From: Aquibacillus rhizosphaerae
Lineage (GTDB): Bacteria; Bacillota; Bacilli; Bacillales; Amphibacillaceae
DNA length: 64,000 bases
NCBI RefSeq assembly: GCF_030282825.1
Contig: NZ_JASTZU010000058.1
Span: 62,001 to 126,000, forward strand
Direction of reading: 5' to 3'
How positions within the stretch are numbered: position 1 is the first letter of the stretch; each line of letters begins with the position of its first letter. The translations under genes were made by a program, and so were the position numbers. Shown here in pieces: positions 1 to 8,480 of this stretch. The notes beneath the pieces are model-generated. The model ran no database searches. It was not told the DNA's origin and saw only the letters and a program-made list of their open reading frames with translations.

Positions 1-897
1 GGGATGGTTGATTCTGAAGACTTATCATTGAATATTTCAAGAGAAATATTACAGCATGATCGACAGTTAAAATTAATTGCAAAAAATATTAAGAAAAAAA
101 TCAAAAGCCAACTCTTAAGTCTGTTAAGAGATGACAGAGAAAATTATGAAAAATTTTATGACTCTTTTGGCCGTCAGTTAAAATTCGGAGTATATAGTGA
201 CTTTGGAAATAATAAAGAACTATTACAAGATCTGTTGATGTTCTATTCATCAACTGAGAAAAAACTAGTAACTCTAGAAGAGTATGTCTCTAGAATGCCG
301 GAAAATCAAAAATATATTTATTATGCTTCTGGAGAAAATAATGCACGTATTGAAAAGTTACCTCAAACAGAAGTAATTGCAGAAAAGGGGTATGAAATTT
401 TATATTTCACCGATGAAGTTGATGAATTTGCCATTAAAATGCTACTGAAGTATCAAGAAAAAGAATTTAAATCAATCTCAAGCGGAGACTTAGGAATTGA
501 AGAGGATAACGTTGATAAAACAGACATAGAAGAAAGTGATAATAAAGCACTTTTTGACTATATGAAAGAAACATTATCTGGAAAAGTTAAAGATGTTAAA
601 GTTTCTAAGAGACTTAAATCACATCCTGTTTGCTTATCCAGCGATGGCGAAGTCTCGATAGAAATGGAAAAAATTCTAAAATCAATGCCCGATAACCCAG
701 ATGTACAAGCTGACAAAATCCTAGAAATTAATGTTAATCATGAGGTATTTCAGTCTTTAAAAACTGCTTTTGATACAGATAAACAAAAACTAAGCTTATA
801 TACTAACTTATTGTACAGTCAAGCATTGTTAATTGAAGGCTTACCAATCCATGATCCAGTAGAATTTACCAATGATATGTGTAAAATAATGATTTAA
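1..897 (+). CDS. htpG: Chaperone HtpG (Hsp90), C-terminal part, 5' end outside window
   Basis: This is the C-terminal 298 residues of bacterial Hsp90. The reading frame is open to base 1, where GGG precedes ATG, so the ATG at base 4 is an internal methionine and not a start. The diagnostic middle-domain stretch [19 protein letters not shown] lies at the very beginning, followed by the middle domain (about residues 20-170, with YYASGENN and [12 protein letters not shown]) and the C-terminal dimerisation domain (about 190-298). HtpG is a cytosolic ATP-dependent chaperone; the ATPase domain is missing here only because of the window cut. The following gap holds a repeat and no clear terminator for this strand. 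Identification rests on very strong family sequence similarity. Confidence 0.95.
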   Translation, partial: GMVDSEDLSLNISREILQHDRQLKLIAKNIKKKIKSQLLSLLRDDRENYEKFYDSFGRQLKFGVYSDFGNNKELLQDLLMFYSSTEKKLVTLEEYVSRMPENQKYIYYASGENNARIEKLPQTEVIAEKGYEILYFTDEVDEFAIKMLLKYQEKEFKSISSGDLGIEEDNVDKTDIEESDNKALFDYMKETLSGKVKDVKVSKRLKSHPVCLSSDGEVSIEMEKILKSMPDNPDVQADKILEINVNHEVFQSLKTAFDTDKQKLSLYTNLLYSQALLIEGLPIHDPVEFTNDMCKIMI

Positions 898-939
898 TTT
901 ATCTTAGTGAATTTCCTAGTAAATAACTTAACCAAGAAC

Positions 940-1112
940 AAAAGCACAGGTCGTCTTGCTCACCCTAGGGCAATTAAGACGAACATCTATGTGGCGCTCT
1001 TTACCACAAAGATGTTTGACTTAAGACCTCGAGGGGTTAGGCGCTGTAGCTGGAAGTGGCACATGTAATAATCAGTTATCCACAGGACACTAAATCTATA
1101 ATTTCCTGGTGT
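940..1112. repeat. Intergenic repeat, family A copy 1
   Basis: This non-coding block shares its right part (GCTGTAGCTG...GTGGCACATG...CAGTTATCCACAGGAC) with the block at 24950-25128. Its left part contains an inverted repeat (AACATCTATGTGG / CCACAAAGATGTT) and CTTAAG followed by CTCGAGG, which recurs in degenerate form at 59565-59690. It resembles the dispersed repeats that end in AGCTCCAGCGCC that I recall from Bacillaceae genomes. It has no coding capacity and lies between htpG and a converging cyclase gene. Confidence 0.6.
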
Positions 1113-1120
1113 ATGCTATA

Positions 1121-1161
1121 AAAAAAAGGGTGTCCCTATATTCTAATCATAGTGGACATCC
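1121..1161 (-). terminator. Rho-independent terminator of the diguanylate cyclase gene
   Basis: On the minus strand GGATGTCC pairs with GGACACCC (one G-U), the stem continues through CTAT/ATAG, and a run of seven T follows. It sits just past the stop at 1178. Confidence 0.8.
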
Positions 1162-1177
1162 TCTTACTTTTTATATT

Positions 1178-2200
1178 TCATAAAACCTTGACCTGATTTC
1201 TTCCTTGCTCCTTCGCCATATATAACACATCATCTACTCTATCAAGCATCGATTCAGTAGTATCCCCTTTTTCTGAAACAGCAACACCAAAACTTGATGT
1301 GACCTTCTTAACAAGGAGGAATGAATGATTTTCGATTTCTTTCCTTAATTGCTCTGCGAGTCTCAATGCTTCTATTTTATCTCTGTTACGAGACACTATG
1401 ATAAATTCTTCTCCTCCCCACCTACCAAAAAAGTCGTCTGAACGAATATATCTTTTGACTAATTCTGAAACTTCGATTAATACCTTATCACCTGCAACAT
1501 GTCCAAATTCATCATTAATTTTTTTGAAGTAATCTAAATCAAAAAATATAACTGAAAACTGGTTATCTTTATCAAGAGATTCTTCTAGCCACTGGTACAC
1601 TTTTCTTCTATTAGCAATACCAGTTAGGGCATCATAAAAGGCCATTTTCTCCAAGACTTCGGATTCTGTATAGGCACTAATAATATGACGAGCAAAAAAC
1701 AGAAATATGATATAGACCAAGTTTGATAAATAATATTGTATAAGCGACTCTGAACCAAAGTAAGGTATATCGTTCCAATAGTAGATTCCTATTGCTAAGG
1801 TGAGAGCCCAAAGTACAAGTGAATAGATCCATCCATTTCTTGCTTTAAGCGTTACAAATATAAAAACAAATAGTAATGGCGTCCAATAGGTAGCATTGCC
1901 TGTTGTAACTTCTTCTTGTGTAACCATATTTAACGAAACAATTTCAAACACTTTCAATAGATGGAACAAACTAATAAGTAATAAATTCGCAAGTTCAACA
2001 TATCTGAAACCTTTTCTTGTATAGATGAGAATTAAAGAAACACAAAATCCACTCGCTAATAACGGTAGGATTATTGTATTCAATGATTCACTTTCATCTA
2101 TGTATAATAAACTAATCAACGAAGAAATAATTAACAAAGGTAAAACAAATAAATATAACTTGCGTTTAAATTCTTCAAATTTATTCAAGCGCTTGTTCAA
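1178..2200 (-). CDS. Membrane-anchored diguanylate cyclase (GGDEF)
   Basis: The product is 340 residues. About six hydrophobic segments fill residues 15-175, followed by a GGDEF domain (about 180-340). The entry FYDALTGIANRR, metal-binding FFDLDYFKKINDEFGH and active-site GGEEF (in GRWGGEEFIIV) are all intact, so cyclic-di-GMP synthesis from two GTP is expected. No EAL or recognisable periplasmic sensor domain follows; the membrane part may sense the signal itself. The start is TTG, with AGGAGAGG six bases upstream. A GEMM riboswitch lies about 30 bases upstream of the start, so the enzyme is probably controlled by its own product. The gene has its own terminator. Confidence 0.9.
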   Translation of the reverse strand: MNKRLNKFEEFKRKLYLFVLPLLIISSLISLLYIDESESLNTIILPLLASGFCVSLILIYTRKGFRYVELANLLLISLFHLLKVFEIVSLNMVTQEEVTTGNATYWTPLLFVFIFVTLKARNGWIYSLVLWALTLAIGIYYWNDIPYFGSESLIQYYLSNLVYIIFLFFARHIISAYTESEVLEKMAFYDALTGIANRRKVYQWLEESLDKDNQFSVIFFDLDYFKKINDEFGHVAGDKVLIEVSELVKRYIRSDDFFGRWGGEEFIIVSRNRDKIEALRLAEQLRKEIENHSFLLVKKVTSSFGVAVSEKGDTTESMLDRVDDVLYMAKEQGRNQVKVL

Positions 2201-2229
2201 CGATATCCTCTCCTAAACAAAAACTAATC

Positions 2230-2325
2230 ATTTTGGTAACTGGCTGGCATATTCTTGTTTGAACGTAGCCCCTATAGCTTTGCGAACTCACCTTTCAGTG
2301 ATCTTGCCCTTTACATATTTATTTA
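2230..2325 (-). ncRNA. Cyclic di-GMP-I (GEMM) riboswitch upstream of a diguanylate cyclase
   Basis: The minus strand reads AGGGCAAGATCACTGAAAGG, then TGAGTTCGCAAAGCTATAGG and later GCCAGCCAGTTACC. These match the GEMM core: conserved GGGCAA, a stem capped by a GAAA tetraloop, the CGCAAAGC joint, and a second stem capped near the TTACC receptor strand. No intrinsic terminator is seen between the aptamer and the TTG start at 2200, so control of ribosome access is the likelier mechanism. The c-di-GMP ligand is inferred from the family and from the cyclase gene it precedes. Confidence 0.8.
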
Positions 2326-2493
2326 GGGTGGAAACTGTCATTAGTTAAATAGAACTATCTACTACTCTTTATTTAGGTCTATTATCCTATTCATTAAATA
2401 AAATAACAAGTGAAACGATCAACTATCAAATATTCTTTGGTGCACTGATTTATATTCAAAATCTATTATCCAGTTTCTACTCGATTACATACC

Positions 2494-2522
2494 AAAAAGA
2501 GGCCACATCTGTGACCTCTTTG
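2494..2522 (-). terminator. Terminator of the YjcZ-type peptide gene
   Basis: AAAGAGGTCACAGATGTGGC continues to CTCTTT and then TTTGG on the minus strand, 16 bases past the stop of the small gene at 2538. Confidence 0.75.
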
Positions 2523-2537
2523 AACTATTCTTTTCGT

Positions 2538-2612
2538 TTAGACAACGTAAGAAGTCCCTACTATGATTAATAAGATAAATAACACGACGATTAATGCAAA
2601 ACTATTGTGCAT
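2538..2612 (-). CDS. YjcZ-family sporulation peptide (24 aa)
   Basis: The translation starts MHNSFALIVVLFILLIIVGT and ends SYVV. The block FALIVVLFILLIIVG followed by a short aromatic tail is the signature of the tiny YjcZ/YtrH-like spore peptides of Bacilli, which are single-pass membrane peptides of unknown mechanism. Members usually carry a Gly/Tyr-rich N-terminus that is absent here, so this is a short version. A GGGGG ribosome site lies about 11 bases upstream of ATG, and a terminator follows immediately. It is far below normal gene-calling length. Confidence 0.75.
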   Translation of the reverse strand: MHNSFALIVVLFILLIIVGTSYVV

Positions 2613-2716
2613 CTCATCAACACCCCCTTATGTTGTTCACTAGTTATCCTATGGCTTTCCAACCATTATGGGTGGGCATTTACCTAATTATTTAAAAACT
2701 AATTTATCTGCCTAAT

Positions 2717-2779
2717 AAAAAAACTATAGTTTAAATGATCCCCTTAAGCAATTGCTTACAGAATACATCTAAACTATAG
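2717..2779 (-). terminator. Terminator of the lactonase gene
   Basis: The inverted repeat CTATAGTTTA / TAAACTATAG encloses AAGCAATTGCTT and is followed on the minus strand by seven T. Confidence 0.7.
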
Positions 2780-2797
2780 GATAAAAATGATTTGATA

Positions 2798-3847
2798 TTA
2801 GTTATTTAAAAATTTCACACAAACTGCTTCTGGTACTTTTACACCTGATTGTGATACTGTTAATTTCCCAGTAGTCTCATCCCTTTTAAACAATACAAGT
2901 GTATTCGACTTCTGATTTGCAGCAACGAGGAATTTCTCTGAAGGATCTAAAACAAAGTCACGAGGCCAGTTTCCTTCTGTAGAAGTCCATTCAACAAACT
3001 CCAGTTCTCCTGAAACTTGATCAACTTTGTAAATTGCAATACTGTTATGTCCACGGTTTCCAGCATAAACAAACCGTCCGTCAGAAGTGATATGAATTGC
3101 ACTACCATCATTTACTTCGTTAAAATCATCCGGAATCGTTGGAACTGCCTGTATTTGTGATAACTTTCCATTTTCAGAATCATATTCAAGGACCAGAACT
3201 TCTGATGTAAGCTCAGTCATAACATAAGCTAATTTACCATTTGGATGAAACGTGATATGTCTTGGGCCACTTCCGGGCTTGGCATTAAATGTATTAACTT
3301 CTACAAACTCTCCATTATCAATTGTGTACGAAATAACACGGTCACTTCCCAAATCAATAGCAATCACATACTTATCGTCAGGAGTAAATCCAGCATAATG
3401 CATATGTGGCTTTTCTTGTCTCTTATGTGGACCCGTTCCTTCATGCTCTACAAAAGTAGCTGGATTTAAAGATCCATCATCATTTGTAAAAAAAGACTCT
3501 ATTTTCGTTGTATGATAATTAGCTGTGACCACATTAGTATTATCACTATTTACACTAACATGACAAGGAGGGGATCCTGCAGTTGCTTGACTGTTTAACT
3601 TCGTTAGTTCTCCTGTTTGATTATTTAATGAAAATGCAGTAACACCGCCTTTATCGCCTTCCTTGGCAACAGCATATAAATTTGTGTTATCTTTACTAAC
3701 TGTGACGTATGTAGGGTTGTCTAATTCTGCTGCTACATTGACATCATTGATTTCGCCTTTTTCTGTATCTAGAGTAAATGAGTATACACCTTTGCTTTCT
3801 TCTTTTGTATATGTACCTACGTATCCAATAAACTTTTTATTCCCCAA
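2798..3847 (-). CDS. Lactonase-family seven-bladed beta-propeller protein (6-phosphogluconolactonase type)
   Basis: The product is 349 residues from the preferred start. It opens with GNKKFIGYVGTYTKEESKG and shows repeated blades of the lactonase_7 family, e.g. DNPTYVTVSKDNTNLYAVA, GSPPCHVSVNSDNTNVVTA and GSGPRHITFHPNGKLAYVM. Relatives (YkgB/Pgl type) hydrolyse 6-phosphogluconolactone in the cytosol; the substrate here is inferred. The longer frame starts at an ATG at 3883, but that ATG follows directly on a TATAAT box, so the transcript probably begins downstream of it. A TTG at 3847 has AAGGAG nine bases upstream and gives the usual family N-terminus, so I place the start there. The gene is monocistronic. 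Confidence 0.85.
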   Translation of the reverse strand: MGNKKFIGYVGTYTKEESKGVYSFTLDTEKGEINDVNVAAELDNPTYVTVSKDNTNLYAVAKEGDKGGVTAFSLNNQTGELTKLNSQATAGSPPCHVSVNSDNTNVVTANYHTTKIESFFTNDDGSLNPATFVEHEGTGPHKRQEKPHMHYAGFTPDDKYVIAIDLGSDRVISYTIDNGEFVEVNTFNAKPGSGPRHITFHPNGKLAYVMTELTSEVLVLEYDSENGKLSQIQAVPTIPDDFNEVNDGSAIHITSDGRFVYAGNRGHNSIAIYKVDQVSGELEFVEWTSTEGNWPRDFVLDPSEKFLVAANQKSNTLVLFKRDETTGKLTVSQSGVKVPEAVCVKFLNN

Positions 3848-3883
3848 ATTGTTTAACTCCTTCATAAATATATTTTCGTACAT

Positions 3884-3892
3884 TATAACAAA
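3884..3892 (-). promoter_or_regulatory. -10 box (TATAAT) of the lactonase gene
   Basis: The minus strand reads TTGTTATAATG directly before the upstream in-frame ATG (3883). A good -10 there argues that the ATG is not translated and supports the TTG start at 3847. The -35 element is not clear. Confidence 0.5.
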
Positions 3893-3971
3893 ATGAATTT
3901 TATATATCTATGTAAAAGAATAAATAGACCCCCTTTTAGGAAGCCTATATATCCTTTTTTTCTTAAAGCAC

Positions 3972-4142
3972 TTAACTTTGTTGGTTCTGGTTTTGTTTTC
4001 CTTGATTTCCCATGCCACCAGCAAATGGAACCATCTGTTGGGCAACATTAGCTACACCTTTTCTTTTCATGCTATAATATGCAGCTGCCCCAATGCCTAC
4101 AGAAGCAAGAATTGGCATCATATTACCTCTTTGTTTTTGCAT
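3972..4142 (-). CDS. Small YrzQ-like hypothetical protein (56 aa)
   Basis: The translation begins MQKQRGNMMPILASVGIGAA and ends in a Gln/Asn-rich tail (GKQNQNQQS). One short hydrophobic, alanine/glycine-rich segment (about residues 9-23) is followed by basic MKRKG and MVPFAGGMG. This layout resembles small YrzQ/DUF3918-type proteins of Bacillus; the function is unknown. An ATG six bases upstream (4148) is in frame, but AGGGGGTG is better spaced (7 bases) for the ATG at 4142. The gene was too short for ordinary calling and stands alone between the lactonase and the helicase. Confidence 0.6.
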   Translation of the reverse strand: MQKQRGNMMPILASVGIGAAAYYSMKRKGVANVAQQMVPFAGGMGNQGKQNQNQQS

Positions 4143-4334
4143 CTTCATTCACCCCCTAAAACTTGTGTCAATTGTAATTTCTCCTCAATCCATTTCTTTA
4201 ATCTAGTCACATATTGGAATTAAAAAAGGAACTCCTTATAATCAAAGATTTTTATCATATGGTAATATTTTTACACAACTCATTTAGAATAAATTGACTA
4301 CAAAACCATTCTGATTCCTCGATAAATTGTCAAA

Positions 4335-4373
4335 AAAACAGGTGAACCTATATAAAAAGGTTCACCTGTTTTA
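4335..4373 (-). terminator. Terminator of the DinG-like helicase gene
   Basis: The perfect stem AAAACAGGTGAACC / GGTTCACCTGTTTT is followed by a T run on the minus strand (and A/T on the other), three bases past the helicase stop. Confidence 0.9.
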
Positions 4374-4375
4374 AA

Positions 4376-6310
4376 CTAAATCCATTGAAGATCAACTGGT
4401 AACAATTTTTCGATTACTTGAAAATCCGCTTTTTTTTGTGATTCGGTCATTAAAATTTGAATACTCCCCTGATCTTCTCTACTTCTTATTAATCGACCAA
4501 TCCCTTGTCTTAATCTTAGTTGCATGTACGGGTGATCAACCTCTTTTAGTGGATCCGATGCATGATTTCGCTTTGCTTGAAATACAGGATCTTCGGGCGG
4601 AAACGGTAAGGAAGCTATCACAACCTGACTTAGTGCTTTTCCTGGCACATCTAAGCCTTCCCATAGATTAAAGGAACATAGCACTGATTCAGGGTTAGTC
4701 TGAAAATAGTGAACAGACTCACTTATTTCACGGTCACCTTCATAAATTATTGAGAAATCCCACGCTTGCTTATTTGCCCATTCACGAAACTCGTTCATCT
4801 CAAAAAGTGAAGAGAATAAAATTAGTGAATGTCCATGATTCTCATTCAATGCATTTCCTATTTTGTTCCATTTCTCCTGCTCACGGTTGCTCTCCACAGT
4901 CTGTCCATAAATTTTCATCTGTTCATCATAATCAAAAGGAGATTCAACCGTAAATGATTCATATTTTTTAATTCCTAGGCTATTAGCTAAGTATGAAAAG
5001 TCACCTGCTTGAGCTAATGTAGCTGATGAAAATACAAATGGTATTTTTTGAGAAAATACATCTTCACCTAAAATATCTTCTACCAATCGAGGCATAATAA
5101 CAAAAGTCGTTTCAGAATCATTTTCCTCAAGCCAGAATATGCCTTGGTTATCCTTTAATAAAATTGCTAATCCATAAGAGTAAAACTCTAAATATTCTTC
5201 AATTATTTTTATGTGATATGGGTCAATCGTAAATAATTCAGAGTCAAATACGAGTTGTTCTAATAATTGTCCTACTTTTTGTTCTAACTTTCCGACCAAT
5301 GATAACATTTCGGTAGAACGTGGAACTTCCTTACGATTCGATCCCTTTACCATTTGAGCAGAGCCACTTAAAATAGTAAACCAATCTTCATGTAAATGTA
5401 AGATGTCCTCAATCAAGTAAAGTGATTCTTCACGAACATCCTGGCTCATGTAGCCTGTCAATATCGAATGCAATGTTTCAGAATGAAAACGATAAGTTAA
5501 CCCTTTTTGGGCAGCGAATTCTAATAAATGTCCTTCATCGAATACAACACAACTAGATTCAGGAAGTAATGGCATTTGTTCTTCTCGCTTGCGAGATTCC
5601 TTTGTCCATATATGTTCCATATAAAAGTCGTGAGAACAAATAATTAAATCCGTTGCATGCCTATAATATTCGCGATTTAGCGTTTGACCGCTACGATGAC
5701 GCCATTCACAGGTTGAGCATTGTTGGATTGGATCCCAAGCTATTTTTTTCCATTTTTCATTAGAAACCCATGGATATTCTTTACGATCACCATATCGTTC
5801 AAATGATTGCATAGAAGTTCCTTGTTCAAAAACAAAATCAGGAATTTGTTCATGAACATTTAATATATCTTCATCGTCCGTTTGGTTTGCCAAAGGATCT
5901 AACTTCTTCATACAGACATATTGTTCACGTGCTTTGGCTAAACGTACATCCACAGTTAAGCCAAGAGCTTTTTCAAGCTTTTCAATATCTCCATTTTTCT
6001 TTACTAGTTGTTCTATTAGTGTTTCATCTGCACATGAAATAATTGCAGGTTTTCTCATGTATCGAGCATAGCAAATCGCATAAAGTAAATAAACAAAAGT
6101 TTTCCCTGTACCAACGCCAGCTTCAGCGAACACGGTGCTTTTATTTTTAAAAGCATTTTCTATTTGATAAGCCATATAAATTTGTTCATCACGCAATTCA
6201 TACCCTTGCTCTGGTAATATATCGTAAAAGATGTCACCAATATACTCGCCTAATCGATCAAAGAAATTTTCTTGTTTTGAAATTGTAAATGGAAGTGATT
6301 GTTGTTTCAA
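4376..6310 (-). CDS. DinG/YoaA-like superfamily 2 ATP-dependent helicase
   Basis: The product is 644 residues. Helicase domain 1 has Walker A EAGVGTGKT (about residue 63) and the DEAH-like box DEGH in CVVFDEGHLLEF (about 258). Cysteines at REQYVCMKK, CSTCEWRHR and LIICSHDF are in the positions of the XPD/DinG iron-sulphur cluster. Helicase domain 2 ends in the motif VI stretch RLRQGIGRLIRSREDQG. XPD-like 5'-3' helicases unwind R-loops, D-loops or G4 DNA. No N-terminal exonuclease domain is present, unlike the larger Bacillus DinG, so this is a short stand-alone helicase. The gene is monocistronic with a strong terminator. Confidence 0.88.
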   Translation of the reverse strand: MKQQSLPFTISKQENFFDRLGEYIGDIFYDILPEQGYELRDEQIYMAYQIENAFKNKSTVFAEAGVGTGKTFVYLLYAICYARYMRKPAIISCADETLIEQLVKKNGDIEKLEKALGLTVDVRLAKAREQYVCMKKLDPLANQTDDEDILNVHEQIPDFVFEQGTSMQSFERYGDRKEYPWVSNEKWKKIAWDPIQQCSTCEWRHRSGQTLNREYYRHATDLIICSHDFYMEHIWTKESRKREEQMPLLPESSCVVFDEGHLLEFAAQKGLTYRFHSETLHSILTGYMSQDVREESLYLIEDILHLHEDWFTILSGSAQMVKGSNRKEVPRSTEMLSLVGKLEQKVGQLLEQLVFDSELFTIDPYHIKIIEEYLEFYSYGLAILLKDNQGIFWLEENDSETTFVIMPRLVEDILGEDVFSQKIPFVFSSATLAQAGDFSYLANSLGIKKYESFTVESPFDYDEQMKIYGQTVESNREQEKWNKIGNALNENHGHSLILFSSLFEMNEFREWANKQAWDFSIIYEGDREISESVHYFQTNPESVLCSFNLWEGLDVPGKALSQVVIASLPFPPEDPVFQAKRNHASDPLKEVDHPYMQLRLRQGIGRLIRSREDQGSIQILMTESQKKADFQVIEKLLPVDLQWI

Positions 6311-7191
6311 TTATTTTTTCTCCTTTATAAACACTACATGCTTTATTTTAAACAGTATCCTTTATCATAACAGATAATATACGGAAGTGCTCTACAAAAA
6401 ACTCATATTACATTCATAACCGATAAAACTCTTTTACCACTATCTTTAACTGTTCGTGGGGTATAATGAAGTGCAAAAGCAGAAGAAGGATGTCAAAAAG
6501 AGAGGAATGCAGCAGAATTTAATCCATTGACTCCTAATTGCGAGCGAACGTTTAGATTTGATAGAAAGCTCATGTTAGATTCACAAAAATCTTATTAATC
6601 AATGACTTCGCGATATATGTAACGCCTGAATAGTAAGGCCTTATTGAAAACATATTGAAAAAGACACCTGTTAGACAGGTGCCTTTAGGTTTGTGGCGAG
6701 AAAACCGTCGACCACATTCGACGTATTGATGTTCCCTCGTCTTACACAAATTAGCTCATCGCTCAATTACTATACCACGCCTAAACATAAAGTACAATGG
6801 AAAAATTAGCAAGTGCTTAATTACTATCACACTGGAACTAGAATTTCTTTTTGTTGTTCTTGGCTCTTTCGTAATATTGTTACTTTACAGCCTTCGAACT
6901 AGGATACAAGTGTGCATTAACTTTAGTGTTAATTTACTATCTATCGTTCTTTAATGTGCTTAAATCATTGCTTCGTCAAAAAACTTCGCACACCTTAGGG
7001 CACGGGCATGACTTCTGCTTCTTCCGGAATCTCCATCATCTTGTAAGAGATTAAAAATGATAAATAAATTAAGTTAGTGCAAACTTTATATATTACTGTC
7101 GTAAACAACAAAAATTTTAAAAAGCAGCCTTGTTTTGTAATTAGAATTTTAATATGTAGCAAAATTGATGGGGAATAATTCTATAGGTGAG
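6311..7191. other. 880-bp gene-free stretch with terminator-like hairpin and repeat remnants
   Basis: No convincing coding frame is present on either strand. A hairpin (GACACCTGTTAGACAGGTGCC at 6662-6682, then TTT) could end a lost plus-strand transcript. Bases 6840-7060 contain a degenerate copy of the repeat seen at 46190-46420 (GTTACTTTACAGCCTTCGAA...GATACAAGTGTGCATTAA). Short open frames near 6475 have no ribosome site worth calling. The stretch looks like decayed sequence plus repeat insertions. Confidence 0.5.
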
Positions 7192-7641
7192 TTAGTTTTT
7201 CGGAAGTCTTTTTGCCATTAATATGACTTTACCACTTGTATAATAGCCATTTTTTTTATAAAAGGATTCGGCATGTCCACCTCTTGAGGTAAGTAGTTCT
7301 ATTCGATTAATGTCTTTTTTCTTACAGACATCTTCTAATTTAGAAAGTAATAAAGAACCAACACCTTTTCCTTGCATGTCTGTACTTACACACATTTCAC
7401 TAATATAGAAGTTGGTTAACTCTAACCATTTCTCAGTAAAACCCACAACAAACCCTATTAAATCCTGATTCTCATCAAAAACACCAATTCCAACAAAATT
7501 TGGGTTTTCAAAAACAGTAAACAACCTTTCATTAGCTGATGCATAATCCCAAAATTCATTCCAAGGTTTTTTACTAAATACATCCATATACATCTTTGTA
7601 CAGTCATCGATACATTCATTTGATATTTGCCTAACCTCCAT
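7192..7641 (-). CDS. GNAT-family N-acetyltransferase
   Basis: The product is 149 residues, about one GNAT domain. Strand 4 and the acetyl-CoA pyrophosphate loop are clear in EMCVSTDMQGKGVGSLLLSK (Q-x-x-G-x-G at about residues 94-99). The C-terminal strand reads ELLTSRGGHAESFYKKNGYY, a typical GNAT ending. The acceptor substrate cannot be predicted; the N-terminal half (NECIDDCTKMYMDVF) resembles amino-acid or small-amine acetyltransferases. The gene stands alone in a repeat-rich gap, with no operon partner to suggest a role. Confidence 0.8.
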   Translation of the reverse strand: MEVRQISNECIDDCTKMYMDVFSKKPWNEFWDYASANERLFTVFENPNFVGIGVFDENQDLIGFVVGFTEKWLELTNFYISEMCVSTDMQGKGVGSLLLSKLEDVCKKKDINRIELLTSRGGHAESFYKKNGYYTSGKVILMAKRLPKN

Positions 7642-7962
7642 TTTTTAGATCCTCCAATCTAACGTTCTACGAAATCAAACAATACGAAATATTATGTTAT
7701 CGTTCTTCTTCTATTTTCTAGAAAAAAACTTATTTCTACGATATCTTTCTTTGTAATACTCCTTGTACTCATCCTTAAAGGATGATGGTCATAAGTAGGA
7801 ACTGGAGCTAGACGTGGCTGTTTCTGCATGTTAATACACTTTTCAAATTTATATATTCATGCCTTGGTAACAAAGAAATTTATTTAAATCTGTTTTCATT
7901 TCCTTTCTTTGGGAAATATGTAATTTTTTTAAGAAGTAATATTGCCTAACTCTTATCATTTC

Positions 7963-8223
7963 TCAAGTTTTCATTTTTTTACCTATCCAGGAGATAAAAA
8001 GGATAAAGAGTCCAATCGTAAACGGTAATGCCCCTAACAAGCTAACACCCATTCCCTCAAATCCTCCAATTACTTGTAGTCCAGCTAAATATACTGAAAT
8101 TCCAATTGCACAAAGCAAAAATCCCCACTCGTAAGACAACTTTCGAATAAAAGAATAGGTTGCACTAAAAACAGAAAAGAATAATAAAATCCATGGCAAT
8201 ATAACGAAAATGAATTCATCCAT
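7963..8223 (-). CDS. Small three-helix membrane protein, hypothetical
   Basis: I do not recognise a family. The 86 residues form about three hydrophobic segments (IFVILPWILLFFSVFSATY, GFLLCAIGISVYLAGLQVIG, LLGALPFTIGLFILFISW) and end in the basic tail GKKMKT, so a cytoplasmic C-terminus is likely. The frame could start at GTG 8232, but ATG 8223 has AAGGGTG six bases upstream and is preferred. The gene is oriented like its neighbours but not closely spaced with them. Confidence 0.55.
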   Translation of the reverse strand: MDEFIFVILPWILLFFSVFSATYSFIRKLSYEWGFLLCAIGISVYLAGLQVIGGFEGMGVSLLGALPFTIGLFILFISWIGKKMKT

Positions 8224-8430
8224 GTGTGTCACCCTTATTATTTAATTTATTTATTGCTAAATTGATCCATTACGACTATAACATAGGAGGGTTTAAGAAT
8301 GATTAGTTGTTGGTTGCAGGTAGAAAATGTAGAACTTCTTTTTATTCTAACACATGTTTTTATCTACTTCGGGGAATATTGTCAATAAATCACAAATATC
8401 TAAATATTTTAACCTAAAAATTCATTCCAT

Positions 8431-8463
8431 AAAAAAATAGAAGTTTAATAACTTCTATTTTTC
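8431..8463 (-). terminator. Terminator of ald
   Basis: The stem AAATAGAAGT / ACTTCTATTT has a TTAATA loop, followed by a T run on the minus strand. Confidence 0.8.
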
Positions 8464-8480
8464 CTTATATATTAAAACTA

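Noticed and set aside
6470-6600. Short overlapping frames (for example ATGAAGTGCAAAAGC...) in the gap after the helicase gene
   Set aside because: They are 18-45 codons with no ribosome site or family likeness, and the frames interrupt each other; treated as decayed sequence.
7690-7840. A 44-codon minus-strand frame beginning MQKQPRLAPVPTYDHH
   Set aside because: It contains the repeat-like CTAGCTCCAG, has no clear ribosome site and no known relatives.
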